Assembly (NCBI GenBank): GCA_002470515.1
Contig: DKML01000023.1
Location: 1 to 40,707, forward strand
Direction: 5' to 3'
DNA: 40,707 bases
Source: Proteobacteria bacterium UBA7415
GTDB taxonomy: Bacteria > Pseudomonadota > Gammaproteobacteria > Arenicellales > Arenicellaceae
The first letter of the stretch is position 1. Every line of letters starts with the position of its first letter. Both the position numbers and the translations under genes were made by a program. Under the pieces are notes generated by a model, which saw only the letters and a program-made list of their open reading frames with translations, made no database searches and was not told the DNA's origin. Below are positions 29,681-37,052 of this stretch, piece after piece.

Positions 29681-29923
29681 AAAAAAGAGATGGTTCGAAG
29701 ATTGACGTAACACTCCTTATTTCAGCACTGGGGTCTGCTATTAACGAATCTACTCTTCAAGTCGCTCTCGTTGACGCAACACTGCGCAACCCGAGCAAAC
29801 CAAGCGGCTAACCTCGCCTAGATATAGGATCGGTTGGTCAACACTGACAACAGCGCGAAGCTAGAGTTAACGGTTACGGGCTTGTTGATCACTACTGTTG
29901 AAAACACAGGGAGACTTATTACT

Positions 29924-30259
29924 ATGCAGCTAACCATCTCAGGACATCAAATAGACCTTACCGACTCCATGAAAAATTATATTGGAGAGAAAATGCAACG
30001 AATCGAGCGGCATTTTGATCATTTAAATAGCATTGATGTTGTGCTGCACGTAGAAAAAATTCATCACAAGGCTGAGGCCACAGTTAACGGCAAAGGGGTA
30101 ACATTACACGCACATGCAGATTCCGATAACATGTACGCCACAATTGACACATTAACTGATAAACTCGATTCTCAAGTACGCAAACACAAAGAAAAAACGA
30201 CTGATCATCATAAGAATGGTGGTGCGTTGAAGGATCAAGTGTTTGATCCGATCGAGTAA
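29924..30259 (+). CDS. hpf: Ribosome hibernation promoting factor, short form
   Basis: HPF binds the 30S decoding region and promotes inactive 100S ribosomes in starved cells. From the ATG at 29924, preceded by AGGGAG, the protein is 111 residues: MQLTISGHQIDLTDSMKNYI, then the LHVEKIHHKAEATV strand pair and DNMYATIDTLTDKLDSQV. This is the short single-domain type found after rpoN. The frame stays open for 30 codons upstream, but that part has no family similarity. Confidence 0.95.
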   Translation: MQLTISGHQIDLTDSMKNYIGEKMQRIERHFDHLNSIDVVLHVEKIHHKAEATVNGKGVTLHAHADSDNMYATIDTLTDKLDSQVRKHKEKTTDHHKNGGALKDQVFDPIE

Positions 30260-30338
30260 ACAATAAAGTTAGCGATACAATTAGCTGTACCTATCGGCTA
30301 AACAACCTTAGCTATAAAACTTAGCTTAACTAATAAGC

Positions 30339-30815
30339 ATGTCTGACGAATCAAATCTGTCGGGAGTTATCGCTCCCGAACGTGTAAGCCTAAACACCGA
30401 AATTAGCAGCAAGAAAAAGCTACTCGAAAAAATGGCCGAGCTTCTAGCATCCGACAGTAGTTTGGAATTAAAGCCGAAAGAAGTATTGCACTTGTTACTC
30501 GACCGAGAGAAGGTCGGCAACACAGGCATCGGTGAAGGCATAGCACTACCTCATAGTCGTTGTGCTCACGTGCCAAAAGCCGTCTTAGCGGTTTTAACCA
30601 CACATCAAGCCGTGGACTACGACAGTATAGATTCGCAACCAGTTCAACTAGCGTTTGGTTTGCTAGTACCTCAAGAAGCGAATGCCCAGCACCTTACCCT
30701 ACTCAGCAAGATCGCACAGATCATGCGAGTCCCAGGTCGATTAGACACCATTGTTGCGATGCAGGATGCTCAAGCTTTGTTGGACTCCATTATGGACTGG
30801 GAAGCGTCAAGTTGA
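30339..30815 (+). CDS. ptsN: PTS IIA-like nitrogen-regulatory protein
   Basis: EIIA-Ntr is the final phosphate acceptor of the nitrogen PTS and regulates potassium uptake and other targets by its phosphorylation state. The phospho-accepting His72 is in GIGEGIALPHSR. The 158-residue length fits. It lies between hpf and rapZ. No hprK gene separates it from rapZ, unlike in some Betaproteobacteria and Xanthomonads. Confidence 0.96.
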   Translation: MSDESNLSGVIAPERVSLNTEISSKKKLLEKMAELLASDSSLELKPKEVLHLLLDREKVGNTGIGEGIALPHSRCAHVPKAVLAVLTTHQAVDYDSIDSQPVQLAFGLLVPQEANAQHLTLLSKIAQIMRVPGRLDTIVAMQDAQALLDSIMDWEASS

Positions 30816-30843
30816 AGAACTGTTCCTTGAGTAGCTCAAACTT

Positions 30844-31734
30844 ATGAGCAATGCTGATTTTTATATTGTCAGTGGCACCTCCGGTTCAGGCAAAACTATA
30901 GCCCTGCAAGTGCTGGAGGATATTGGCTACTATTGTATCGATAATTTGCCCGCTAGTTTGGCCCCAGACCTTGCCGTAAGAATGATGGGAGCGGCAGGCT
31001 CATCACAAAAATGTGCCATCAGTATTGATTCGCGAAACCATGATTTACTTAGCGATTTAGACGCCAGCATCAAGCAGTTATCCGCATTAGATATTAATCT
31101 GAGAATAGTATTTCTCGATGCTGACGATCCAACCCTTCTCAAGCGCTACAGCGAGACTAGGCGCAAACACCCGTTATCCGACCCCGAAACTTCACTGCGT
31201 GAAGCTATCGATAAAGAACGATCACTCCTAGAGAAGTTAGCTTTATTGGCACATCGTCGAATCGACACGTCAACCATGACACCACACGAGTTACGCACCC
31301 TTGTACGTGAGGATGCTGGTAATAAAGGCGGTTATGCCTGTACTCTTTTATTACAATCGTTTGGCTTTAAATACGGAAGCCCTCTCGATGCTGATTTTGT
31401 ATTTGACGTTCGCTGCTTGCCCAACCCACACTGGAACACTGAACTTAAACACCTCAACGGCAAAGACCAAGCGGTAATCGACTTCTTCAAAGACCTCACC
31501 GATTGTACTCAGATGGTAAACGATATCGAAAAATTTCTTGACACATGGGTGCCTAAGTTTATTGCGGACAATCGCAATTACATCACTGTCAGTATCGGCT
31601 GCACTGGTGGACAGCACCGATCAGTGTATATTGTAGAACAACTACTCATACACTTTAAAAAAAGTAACGCGTTACAGACATTAGTCCGTCATCGTGAGCT
31701 AATCCTAAAACCTGAATTGGGTCTAAAAACCTAG
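30844..31734 (+). CDS. rapZ: RNase adapter protein RapZ
   Basis: RapZ is a P-loop protein; in Escherichia coli it binds small RNAs GlmY and GlmZ and controls glucosamine-6-phosphate synthase. Walker A GTSGSGKT is at 11-18, followed by DIGYYCIDNLP. The conserved C-terminal domain has SIGCTGGQHRSVYIVEQL. At 296 residues it is slightly longer than usual. The last residues (RHRELILKPELG) lack the lysine/arginine cluster that contributes to RNA binding in Escherichia coli, so the RNA role may differ here. Confidence 0.95.
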   Translation: MSNADFYIVSGTSGSGKTIALQVLEDIGYYCIDNLPASLAPDLAVRMMGAAGSSQKCAISIDSRNHDLLSDLDASIKQLSALDINLRIVFLDADDPTLLKRYSETRRKHPLSDPETSLREAIDKERSLLEKLALLAHRRIDTSTMTPHELRTLVREDAGNKGGYACTLLLQSFGFKYGSPLDADFVFDVRCLPNPHWNTELKHLNGKDQAVIDFFKDLTDCTQMVNDIEKFLDTWVPKFIADNRNYITVSIGCTGGQHRSVYIVEQLLIHFKKSNALQTLVRHRELILKPELGLKT

Positions 31735-31816
31735 CCAACTTTTACAATTAGGGCTAAGTTTCTGGTTAATTCAGTCGCAAACCACAATATTATGAATCTA
31801 TCAGGAAGCACCAACC

Positions 31817-32086
31817 ATGCTTGAACAAGAGATTGAAATAATCAATAAACTCGGACTGCATGCAAGAGCCGCCGCCAAGCTTGTTAACACGGCCTCGCAT
31901 TATGCGAGCCGTATTGAGATCGAATATAAAACACAGCGCGCAGATGCAAAAAGCATAATGTCGGTGCTTATACTTGCCGCCGCACAAGGTAGCCAACTCA
32001 CTATTCGGGTTGACGGGGTAGACGAAGCTCAAGCGATGGAAGCCCTCACCGGCTTAATTAATAACTTATTTGACGAAGACGAGTAG
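31817..32086 (+). CDS. ptsO: HPr-family phosphocarrier protein (NPr)
   Basis: This 89-residue carrier passes phosphate from Enzyme I to EIIA. The active-site His15 is in LGLHARAAAKL. Ser46 is in the AKSIMSVL motif, the position phosphorylated by HPr kinase in organisms that have it. The start has an upstream AGGAAG. It is followed 9 bases later by Enzyme I, so the two are co-translated. Confidence 0.96.
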   Translation: MLEQEIEIINKLGLHARAAAKLVNTASHYASRIEIEYKTQRADAKSIMSVLILAAAQGSQLTIRVDGVDEAQAMEALTGLINNLFDEDE

Positions 32087-32095
32087 ACCAAGATA

Positions 32096-33883
32096 ATGCT
32101 CAGTCTATTTGGATCAGGTATCGGACGAGGCATCGCAATTGGGCCCGCCTACGTGCTCAAAAATAGCGAAATCGAAATTCCTGAGTTTAAAATTCGGCCT
32201 GAAGAAGTAGGAATTGAGATTGCCCGATTCAAAGCGGCTGTTGATGCAACAGCGGAGCAATACCAATCGATCTTAGAGAATCTTCCGAGTGATGCGCCTA
32301 AAGAAAGCGCTGCGTTCGTCGAAGCACATATGATGATGTTGCAAGACCCTCTCTTAGTGGACGAATCAATAGCCATCATCAAACGCGACTGCATCAACGC
32401 CGAGTCCGCATTAAGCCAGCAATCCGAGAGCTTGATAAAAGTATTTGAGCAGATGCAAGACGCCTATTTACGCAATAAGAAGACAGACGTGCAACATATT
32501 ACCAATCGTCTTCTGCGCAGTCTTTTAGCCATTGTTTCTCACTCTTTAGATGAGTTTAACGACGAGGATCTGTCTGGCAAAGTGATCGTTAGCAAAGACC
32601 TATCCCCTGCTGACACAATGTTTGTGAAAGACCGCAAAGTGTCGGCCTTTGTTACCGATTTGGGCAGTCAAATTTCACACACGGCAATTGTCGCTCGGAG
32701 CTTGAAGCTACCCGCCGTAGTAGGATTGCATGGCAGTACGCAATACATTGAAGACAACGATCTTTTGATTGTTGACGGTATGCGTGGAATCATTTTTATT
32801 AACCCTACTTCTGGGGTGTTAAAACAATACCGTGGAATACTCCGAAAGATTCGAGAGCGAGAAGTAAATCTAGGCAGGCTAGTTAGAAGGACAAGTAAAA
32901 CCCTTGATGGACAGCGAATAGTGTTAACCGCTAATATCGAGACGATCAAAGAACTGAAGGAAGTTGAACGAGTTAACGCTGCTGGTGTCGGACTCTACCG
33001 TACCGAATATTTATTTATGAACCGCGCTACGGCACCGAGCGAGGAAGAGCAGTTTAAAGCGTATCAGCGTATTGTCACTCGGCTCGGAAAGCCAATCGTT
33101 ATTCGAACACTGGACGTGGGTGGAGACAAACAGATGGCGTTTAATTACGCCAAAAAGAAATCCAGTGAGTCCCCGCTAGGCATGCGCGCCGTTCGCCTGT
33201 GTTTAAATAATATGGGCTTATTCAAGCCTCAGCTGCGTGCAATTTTGCGCGCATCAGCGTTCGGCAAAGTGTCTATTATGATACCAATGCTGAGCAACAT
33301 CGATGAAGTGTCACAAGTTCTGAGCCTAATAAAGGCGACTAAGAAAGAATTAAGACAAGAAGGCATAGCGTTCGATCGCCGCATAAAAGTGGGCGGCATG
33401 ATCGAGGTGCCTGCTGCGGCAATCGCTGCCGATTTATTCGCGAAGCATTTAGACTTTTTATCTATTGGAACCAACGACCTTATTCAATATACGCTCGCTA
33501 TCGATCGTGTAGATGACGCGGTAAACTACTTATATGACCCTATACATCCGGCAGTACTCAATTTAATTAAGCACGTCATCAAAGCTGGTGATCGTGCCAG
33601 TATACCCGTGTCATTGTGCGGAGAGATGGCGGCAAACCAAAATTACACTAAACTGTTATTGGGCTTGGGGCTGACCCATTTCAGTATGGATGCAACCTAT
33701 CTTCTGGACATAAAAGCGCAAGTCTTAGGTTCGAACATCCAGCAACTACGTCGCTTGGTGCATAAAGTCCTTTCGGCGAGCACTCCGAGCGAGGCACGCG
33801 ACAACCTTACGGCTCTAAATCATTACCCAATGCGTGCTCCTGAATCAAAGGACAAAAACCTTGTTCAGCCTAAAGCTAAGTAA
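32096..33883 (+). CDS. ptsI: Phosphoenolpyruvate-protein phosphotransferase (Enzyme I)
   Basis: Enzyme I takes phosphate from PEP and gives it to the NPr encoded just before. The phospho-accepting His195 is in SQISHTAIVARSLKLPAVVG. The PEP-binding domain has GVGLYRTEYLFM, the SIGTNDLIQY motif and the active-site cysteine in SLCGEMA. At 595 residues it has no N-terminal GAF domain, unlike Escherichia coli PtsP. It still most likely serves the regulatory PTS, because no sugar-specific EIIB or EIIC gene is nearby. Confidence 0.95.
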   Translation: MLSLFGSGIGRGIAIGPAYVLKNSEIEIPEFKIRPEEVGIEIARFKAAVDATAEQYQSILENLPSDAPKESAAFVEAHMMMLQDPLLVDESIAIIKRDCINAESALSQQSESLIKVFEQMQDAYLRNKKTDVQHITNRLLRSLLAIVSHSLDEFNDEDLSGKVIVSKDLSPADTMFVKDRKVSAFVTDLGSQISHTAIVARSLKLPAVVGLHGSTQYIEDNDLLIVDGMRGIIFINPTSGVLKQYRGILRKIREREVNLGRLVRRTSKTLDGQRIVLTANIETIKELKEVERVNAAGVGLYRTEYLFMNRATAPSEEEQFKAYQRIVTRLGKPIVIRTLDVGGDKQMAFNYAKKKSSESPLGMRAVRLCLNNMGLFKPQLRAILRASAFGKVSIMIPMLSNIDEVSQVLSLIKATKKELRQEGIAFDRRIKVGGMIEVPAAAIAADLFAKHLDFLSIGTNDLIQYTLAIDRVDDAVNYLYDPIHPAVLNLIKHVIKAGDRASIPVSLCGEMAANQNYTKLLLGLGLTHFSMDATYLLDIKAQVLGSNIQQLRRLVHKVLSASTPSEARDNLTALNHYPMRAPESKDKNLVQPKAK

Positions 33884-33913
33884 ATGCTTTAGTTTGCTGT
33901 CTTAGCGATTAGC

Positions 33914-33934
33914 GCGCAACTAGGCTATTTGCGC
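33914..33934. other. Hairpin downstream of the PTS genes
   Basis: GCGCAA (33914-33919) and TTGCGC (33929-33934) form a 6-bp stem with a 9-nt loop, about 30 bases after the Enzyme I stop. There is no T run, so it may mark a rho-dependent or processed 3' end rather than an intrinsic terminator. Confidence 0.35.
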
Positions 33935-33982
33935 AACAGCCCACCCTCCTATAATTATCTTTCAGTCCTAATTTGATAGGTT

Positions 33983-34010
33983 TCAGCAGTCATCAAGAGA
34001 TTGTTATACT
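33983..34010 (+). promoter_or_regulatory. Candidate promoter upstream of mgtE
   Basis: A good -10 box TATACT lies at 34005-34010, with a weak -35 candidate TTCAGC about 17 bases before it. It would serve mgtE with a leader of roughly 130 bases. Only the -10 box is convincing. Confidence 0.3.
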
Positions 34011-34144
34011 TTGCAGTTATACTCTAGCTTAATACCAAGGCAATAGAATGCACGGGTATGTAGTAGCGAGGCCGCAGGCATAGAGGCGTAATAGCCATAT
34101 TCAGCCAAGCACCAAGAAACGAGCAACCGGAATCGAGAAATATC

Positions 34145-35485
34145 GTGCAGCAATCACCTCATCCAATTGACAACATCGTTAGCGTACTCGAGGCTAATGA
34201 CTCGAAGACACTAATGGGGCTGTTTGAGGGTGCTCACCCCGCCGATATTGCTGATGCCTTAGAGAGTCTCACCCCTGAAAAGAGGCACCTCGCTTGGACG
34301 CATATTCCGGTTGAAGCACGCGGCGAAGTACTGGCTGAACTCAACGAAGGTGTATTTAAGACCCTTACTCAAGAGTTGCACTCGGATGAACTGATTCCTG
34401 CCATTCAGCAACTAGACATCGATGACATAGCAGATTTAATTCCTGACTTGCCTGAATCGATTCTTGCTGACGTACTGTTTGCAGTAGACACAGAAACGCG
34501 TAATCACCTAGGCGAAGTACTCGCCTATCCAGAAGACAGTGCCGGAGGCTTAATGAATCTTGATGCCACCGTGGTGAGAGATAACGTCACCATTGACGTT
34601 TTACTTCGGTTTTTACGCCTCAAAGATGAATTACCCAAACAAACAGGCAGCATTTATCTAGTAAATCGACACAACCGCTTAACGGGTGTATTGGCAGTAG
34701 AAAGGTTATTGACGTCCGACTTAAACGAACTAGCTGCTAATTTTATTGACGAATCTCCTGTGATATTCGAAGCAATGGATTCAGAAGACGAAGTCGCTAA
34801 ATCGTTTGCCGATTACGATTTAACGTCAGCTCCTGTAGTAAACGAAAAAAACGAATTGCTGGGCCGAATCACTATCGACGATGTGGTCGACGTTATTAAA
34901 GAACAGGCTGAACACGATATTATGGCCGTTGCGGGGTTGCCGAATGAAGCAGATATCTTTGCGCCTGTGGCAACCACAACCAAGAACCGAACCTTATGGT
35001 TGGGTGTGAATTTGATTACCGCTTTACTGGGCTCCTGGGTTATAGGTCAATTCGAAGGTTCTATTCAGCAATTAGTAGCTTTGGCTGTATTGATGCCCAT
35101 TGTAGCGAGCATGGGTGGTAATGCTGGCACACAGACTCTTACGGTCGTTATTCGCGGGATGAGCATGGGTACTATTACCAGCGAAAACGCATTTAACGTC
35201 CTCAAGAAAGAGAGCCTAGTCGGCGTTTTTAACGGTCTACTCTGGGCCATAGTTATCTCGATTATTGCAGGACTTTGGTACGGCAGTCCGGCTCTAGGCA
35301 GTGTGATTGCAGCAGCAATGGTTGCTAACCTAATAATGGGGGCCATCGCAGGTGTATGCATTCCAATCTTCCTTGATAAAGTAGGGGTAGACCCTGCTCT
35401 TGCAGGCGGCGTAGCATTAACCACAGTAACCGATGTCGTTGGCTATTTCTCGGTTCTTGGTTTAGCAACAATGTTGTTGCTTTAA
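34145..35485 (+). CDS. mgtE: Magnesium transporter MgtE
   Basis: MgtE is a homodimeric Mg2+ channel gated by cytoplasmic Mg2+ binding. The N domain (about residues 1-130, with HPADIADALESL) is followed by paired CBS domains (about 135-255, starting at EDSAGGLMNLDATVV). The five-helix membrane domain contains PIVASMGGNAGTQTLTVVIRG, the pore region of the family. At 446 residues it is typical. The start is GTG at 34145 after an upstream GAGAAA. It is convergent with the next gene, 40 bases away. Confidence 0.96.
   Translation: MQQSPHPIDNIVSVLEANDSKTLMGLFEGAHPADIADALESLTPEKRHLAWTHIPVEARGEVLAELNEGVFKTLTQELHSDELIPAIQQLDIDDIADLIPDLPESILADVLFAVDTETRNHLGEVLAYPEDSAGGLMNLDATVVRDNVTIDVLLRFLRLKDELPKQTGSIYLVNRHNRLTGVLAVERLLTSDLNELAANFIDESPVIFEAMDSEDEVAKSFADYDLTSAPVVNEKNELLGRITIDDVVDVIKEQAEHDIMAVAGLPNEADIFAPVATTTKNRTLWLGVNLITALLGSWVIGQFEGSIQQLVALAVLMPIVASMGGNAGTQTLTVVIRGMSMGTITSENAFNVLKKESLVGVFNGLLWAIVISIIAGLWYGSPALGSVIAAAMVANLIMGAIAGVCIPIFLDKVGVDPALAGGVALTTVTDVVGYFSVLGLATMLLL
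35465..35480 (+). terminator. Possible hairpin terminator overlapping the mgtE stop
   Basis: GCAACAA and TTGTTGC pair with a 2-base loop (35465-35480) over the last mgtE codons, followed by a weak CTTTAAC run. Because the loop is small and the T run short, this is only a candidate. Confidence 0.25.
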
Positions 35486-35525
35486 CAATTGAGAATCTCT
35501 ACAGTTTTTACGCTAATAAAACAGA

Positions 35526-35984
35526 CTATCGAGCCGACTGTAGAGGCCAGGTTCGAGCGTTTACTCTGACGAAGTCGTCCGCCACATTATCGGGCTCACC
35601 GATCATCTGACCGTAAAGCTCCACCCAAGCATGAGATGCCAATTGTCGTCCACGCTTGCTCACACCTAAGCTCAATACAGGACTCAGGTCACGCGCACGC
35701 AGGATGCTATGCAACGCCAATGCCTTAGGCAGACACGCCGGGATATTTTCTGTTTTCCACAATGGTAAACGGGCCGCTAATCGTACGGACTCATGCCAAC
35801 TGACTGCGATTGCCAAATTCATTTTATGACCATCCGATAGATTTTCCGGCCTCTGTTCACAAGTAAAACTTAACCGTTCCTCGAGCCAAGCTAAGCCTTT
35901 GTCGTTCAACTGATTTTGCGCCTGCAGCAAGACACGATAAGCCCTCAATATCTGAGCAACTCTTAGTAATACCCTTATTTGCAT
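35526..35984 (-). CDS. Lasso-peptide B2-like transglutaminase-superfamily protein
   Basis: The 152-residue protein matches the transglutaminase-like B2 (McjB C-terminal) family, papain-fold cysteine proteases that cut leader peptides during lasso peptide maturation. Cys84 in IPACLPKALAL and His118 in LASHAWVELYGQMIG are the expected catalytic pair, and SLGVSK lies between them as in the family. No RRE/B1 gene, McjC-type cyclase or transporter is adjacent. I see no plausible precursor peptide in the 267 bases upstream. It may be an orphan protease with another substrate. Confidence 0.75.
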   Translation of the reverse strand: MQIRVLLRVAQILRAYRVLLQAQNQLNDKGLAWLEERLSFTCEQRPENLSDGHKMNLAIAVSWHESVRLAARLPLWKTENIPACLPKALALHSILRARDLSPVLSLGVSKRGRQLASHAWVELYGQMIGEPDNVADDFVRVNARTWPLQSAR

Positions 35985-36251
35985 AAATCAGTTTGAGTTT
36001 TTTGCCAACGATGCTAAAGACTAAGTGTGCTGAAAGCCGAGAAAGATCTCATGAGACATCAAACTAGCATCCGACTAAAAAGTATTCAAATTTGGACCCA
36101 ATATCTATCTTACTAGAGAGCTTAATACCAATCCAGATTCTTCATTATTGTCTTGTAAAAGCACTATAAATCACCAACAAGTGATGAAAGAATTAACCGG
36201 CGTTAATTTTAATAAATGTGGCTTTAAATCAATCTGGGTTACACTATAGCT

Positions 36252-36977
36252 ATGAATCTAACGACTTCAGACATTAAAGAGTTCACACAACGCAATTCTT
36301 CACTCATCGCGGTGAGTGTCAGCTTGCTATTGTTGGTCGTTGTAGTCGTCGTTATCGGCCTAAACACTTACGATGAGCGTACCACAAAAAATAATGACTA
36401 CGCGCCACAAAACACTAGCCCTGTTGCTCGAAATGGCAGTGGCCAAGGGATAAGAAGCGATGTAGTCATACGAGCTAATTTATTTGGCAGTTCCGCTCCT
36501 AAGGTTATTGTTACGGCACCAAAAACCACCCTGAATCTAACCTTGAAAGGCATACTCTCTGCGAATTCAGCAGAATATGCTCGGGCAATCATTCAAGTAG
36601 ACAAAAAGGCTAGCAAGCTTTATTCAATAGGAGATGAGATTAAGGGGTCAGGCGCAAAACTCGAAGAAATTCGAATTAACGAGGTCCTATTGAATCGTTC
36701 CGGTGCCATTGAAAGCCTAGCTCTCACCAAACTAGGTAACCAAAGCGGTGCGAGCATTAGCATTACTTCTGGACTCGAAACGGCGGACATAAGCTCTGGC
36801 TCTACCAAATTCGCAGCTCTTTCAAACCAGAATAATTTAAGTCAAAATAGCGATCGCTCTCGCCGAGTCGATAAGAGCAATAAGCAAGATGACTCACCAA
36901 ACGGTCCACGCCGTAAGATAAAGAGACCCGCGTTTTCGGGTATAGATCGCGCTATAAAAAAGGCAGAAGAAATCTAG
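36252..36977 (+). CDS. GspC N-terminal-like type II secretion protein, orphan
   Basis: One membrane helix (about residues 18-38) is followed by the GspC/PulC homology region: a LFGSSAPKV start and TTLNLTLKGILSANSAEYARAII, then YSIGDEIKG and LEEIRINEVLLNRSGAIESL. This inner-membrane component normally contacts the secretin GspD. The 241-residue product lacks the C-terminal PDZ domain and ends in a Ser/Asn-rich and basic tail. No other type II secretion gene is within the window. It is convergent with lnt. Confidence 0.8.
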   Translation: MNLTTSDIKEFTQRNSSLIAVSVSLLLLVVVVVVIGLNTYDERTTKNNDYAPQNTSPVARNGSGQGIRSDVVIRANLFGSSAPKVIVTAPKTTLNLTLKGILSANSAEYARAIIQVDKKASKLYSIGDEIKGSGAKLEEIRINEVLLNRSGAIESLALTKLGNQSGASISITSGLETADISSGSTKFAALSNQNNLSQNSDRSRRVDKSNKQDDSPNGPRRKIKRPAFSGIDRAIKKAEEI

Positions 36978-37052
36978 AAACGCTCTTCGCTTTTTTTGAA
37001 CTCACCGTTTAACACCGCGTCAGGCCCCCGGCACCTGTTGAAGACAACTCCG

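Larger units (their letters stand above)
29483..29923 (+). other. Long rpoN-hpf intergenic region, no supported gene
   Basis: These 441 bases separate rpoN from hpf. I see a possible sigma-70 promoter at the left, a 6-bp GC-rich hairpin near the middle, and the hpf ribosome binding site (AGGGAG) at the right. A 62-codon TTG-started frame at 29623-29811 has no recognisable features, so I do not call it a gene. In Escherichia coli the same gap is much shorter. Confidence 0.5.

Noticed and set aside
29623..29811. A 62-codon frame in the rpoN-hpf gap
   Set aside because: It starts with TTG, has no clear ribosome binding site and shows no family features.
35985..36251. A lasso-peptide precursor upstream of the B2-like gene
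   Set aside because: Only very short frames are present (12 codons or fewer on that strand), with no leader Thr or core ring pattern.
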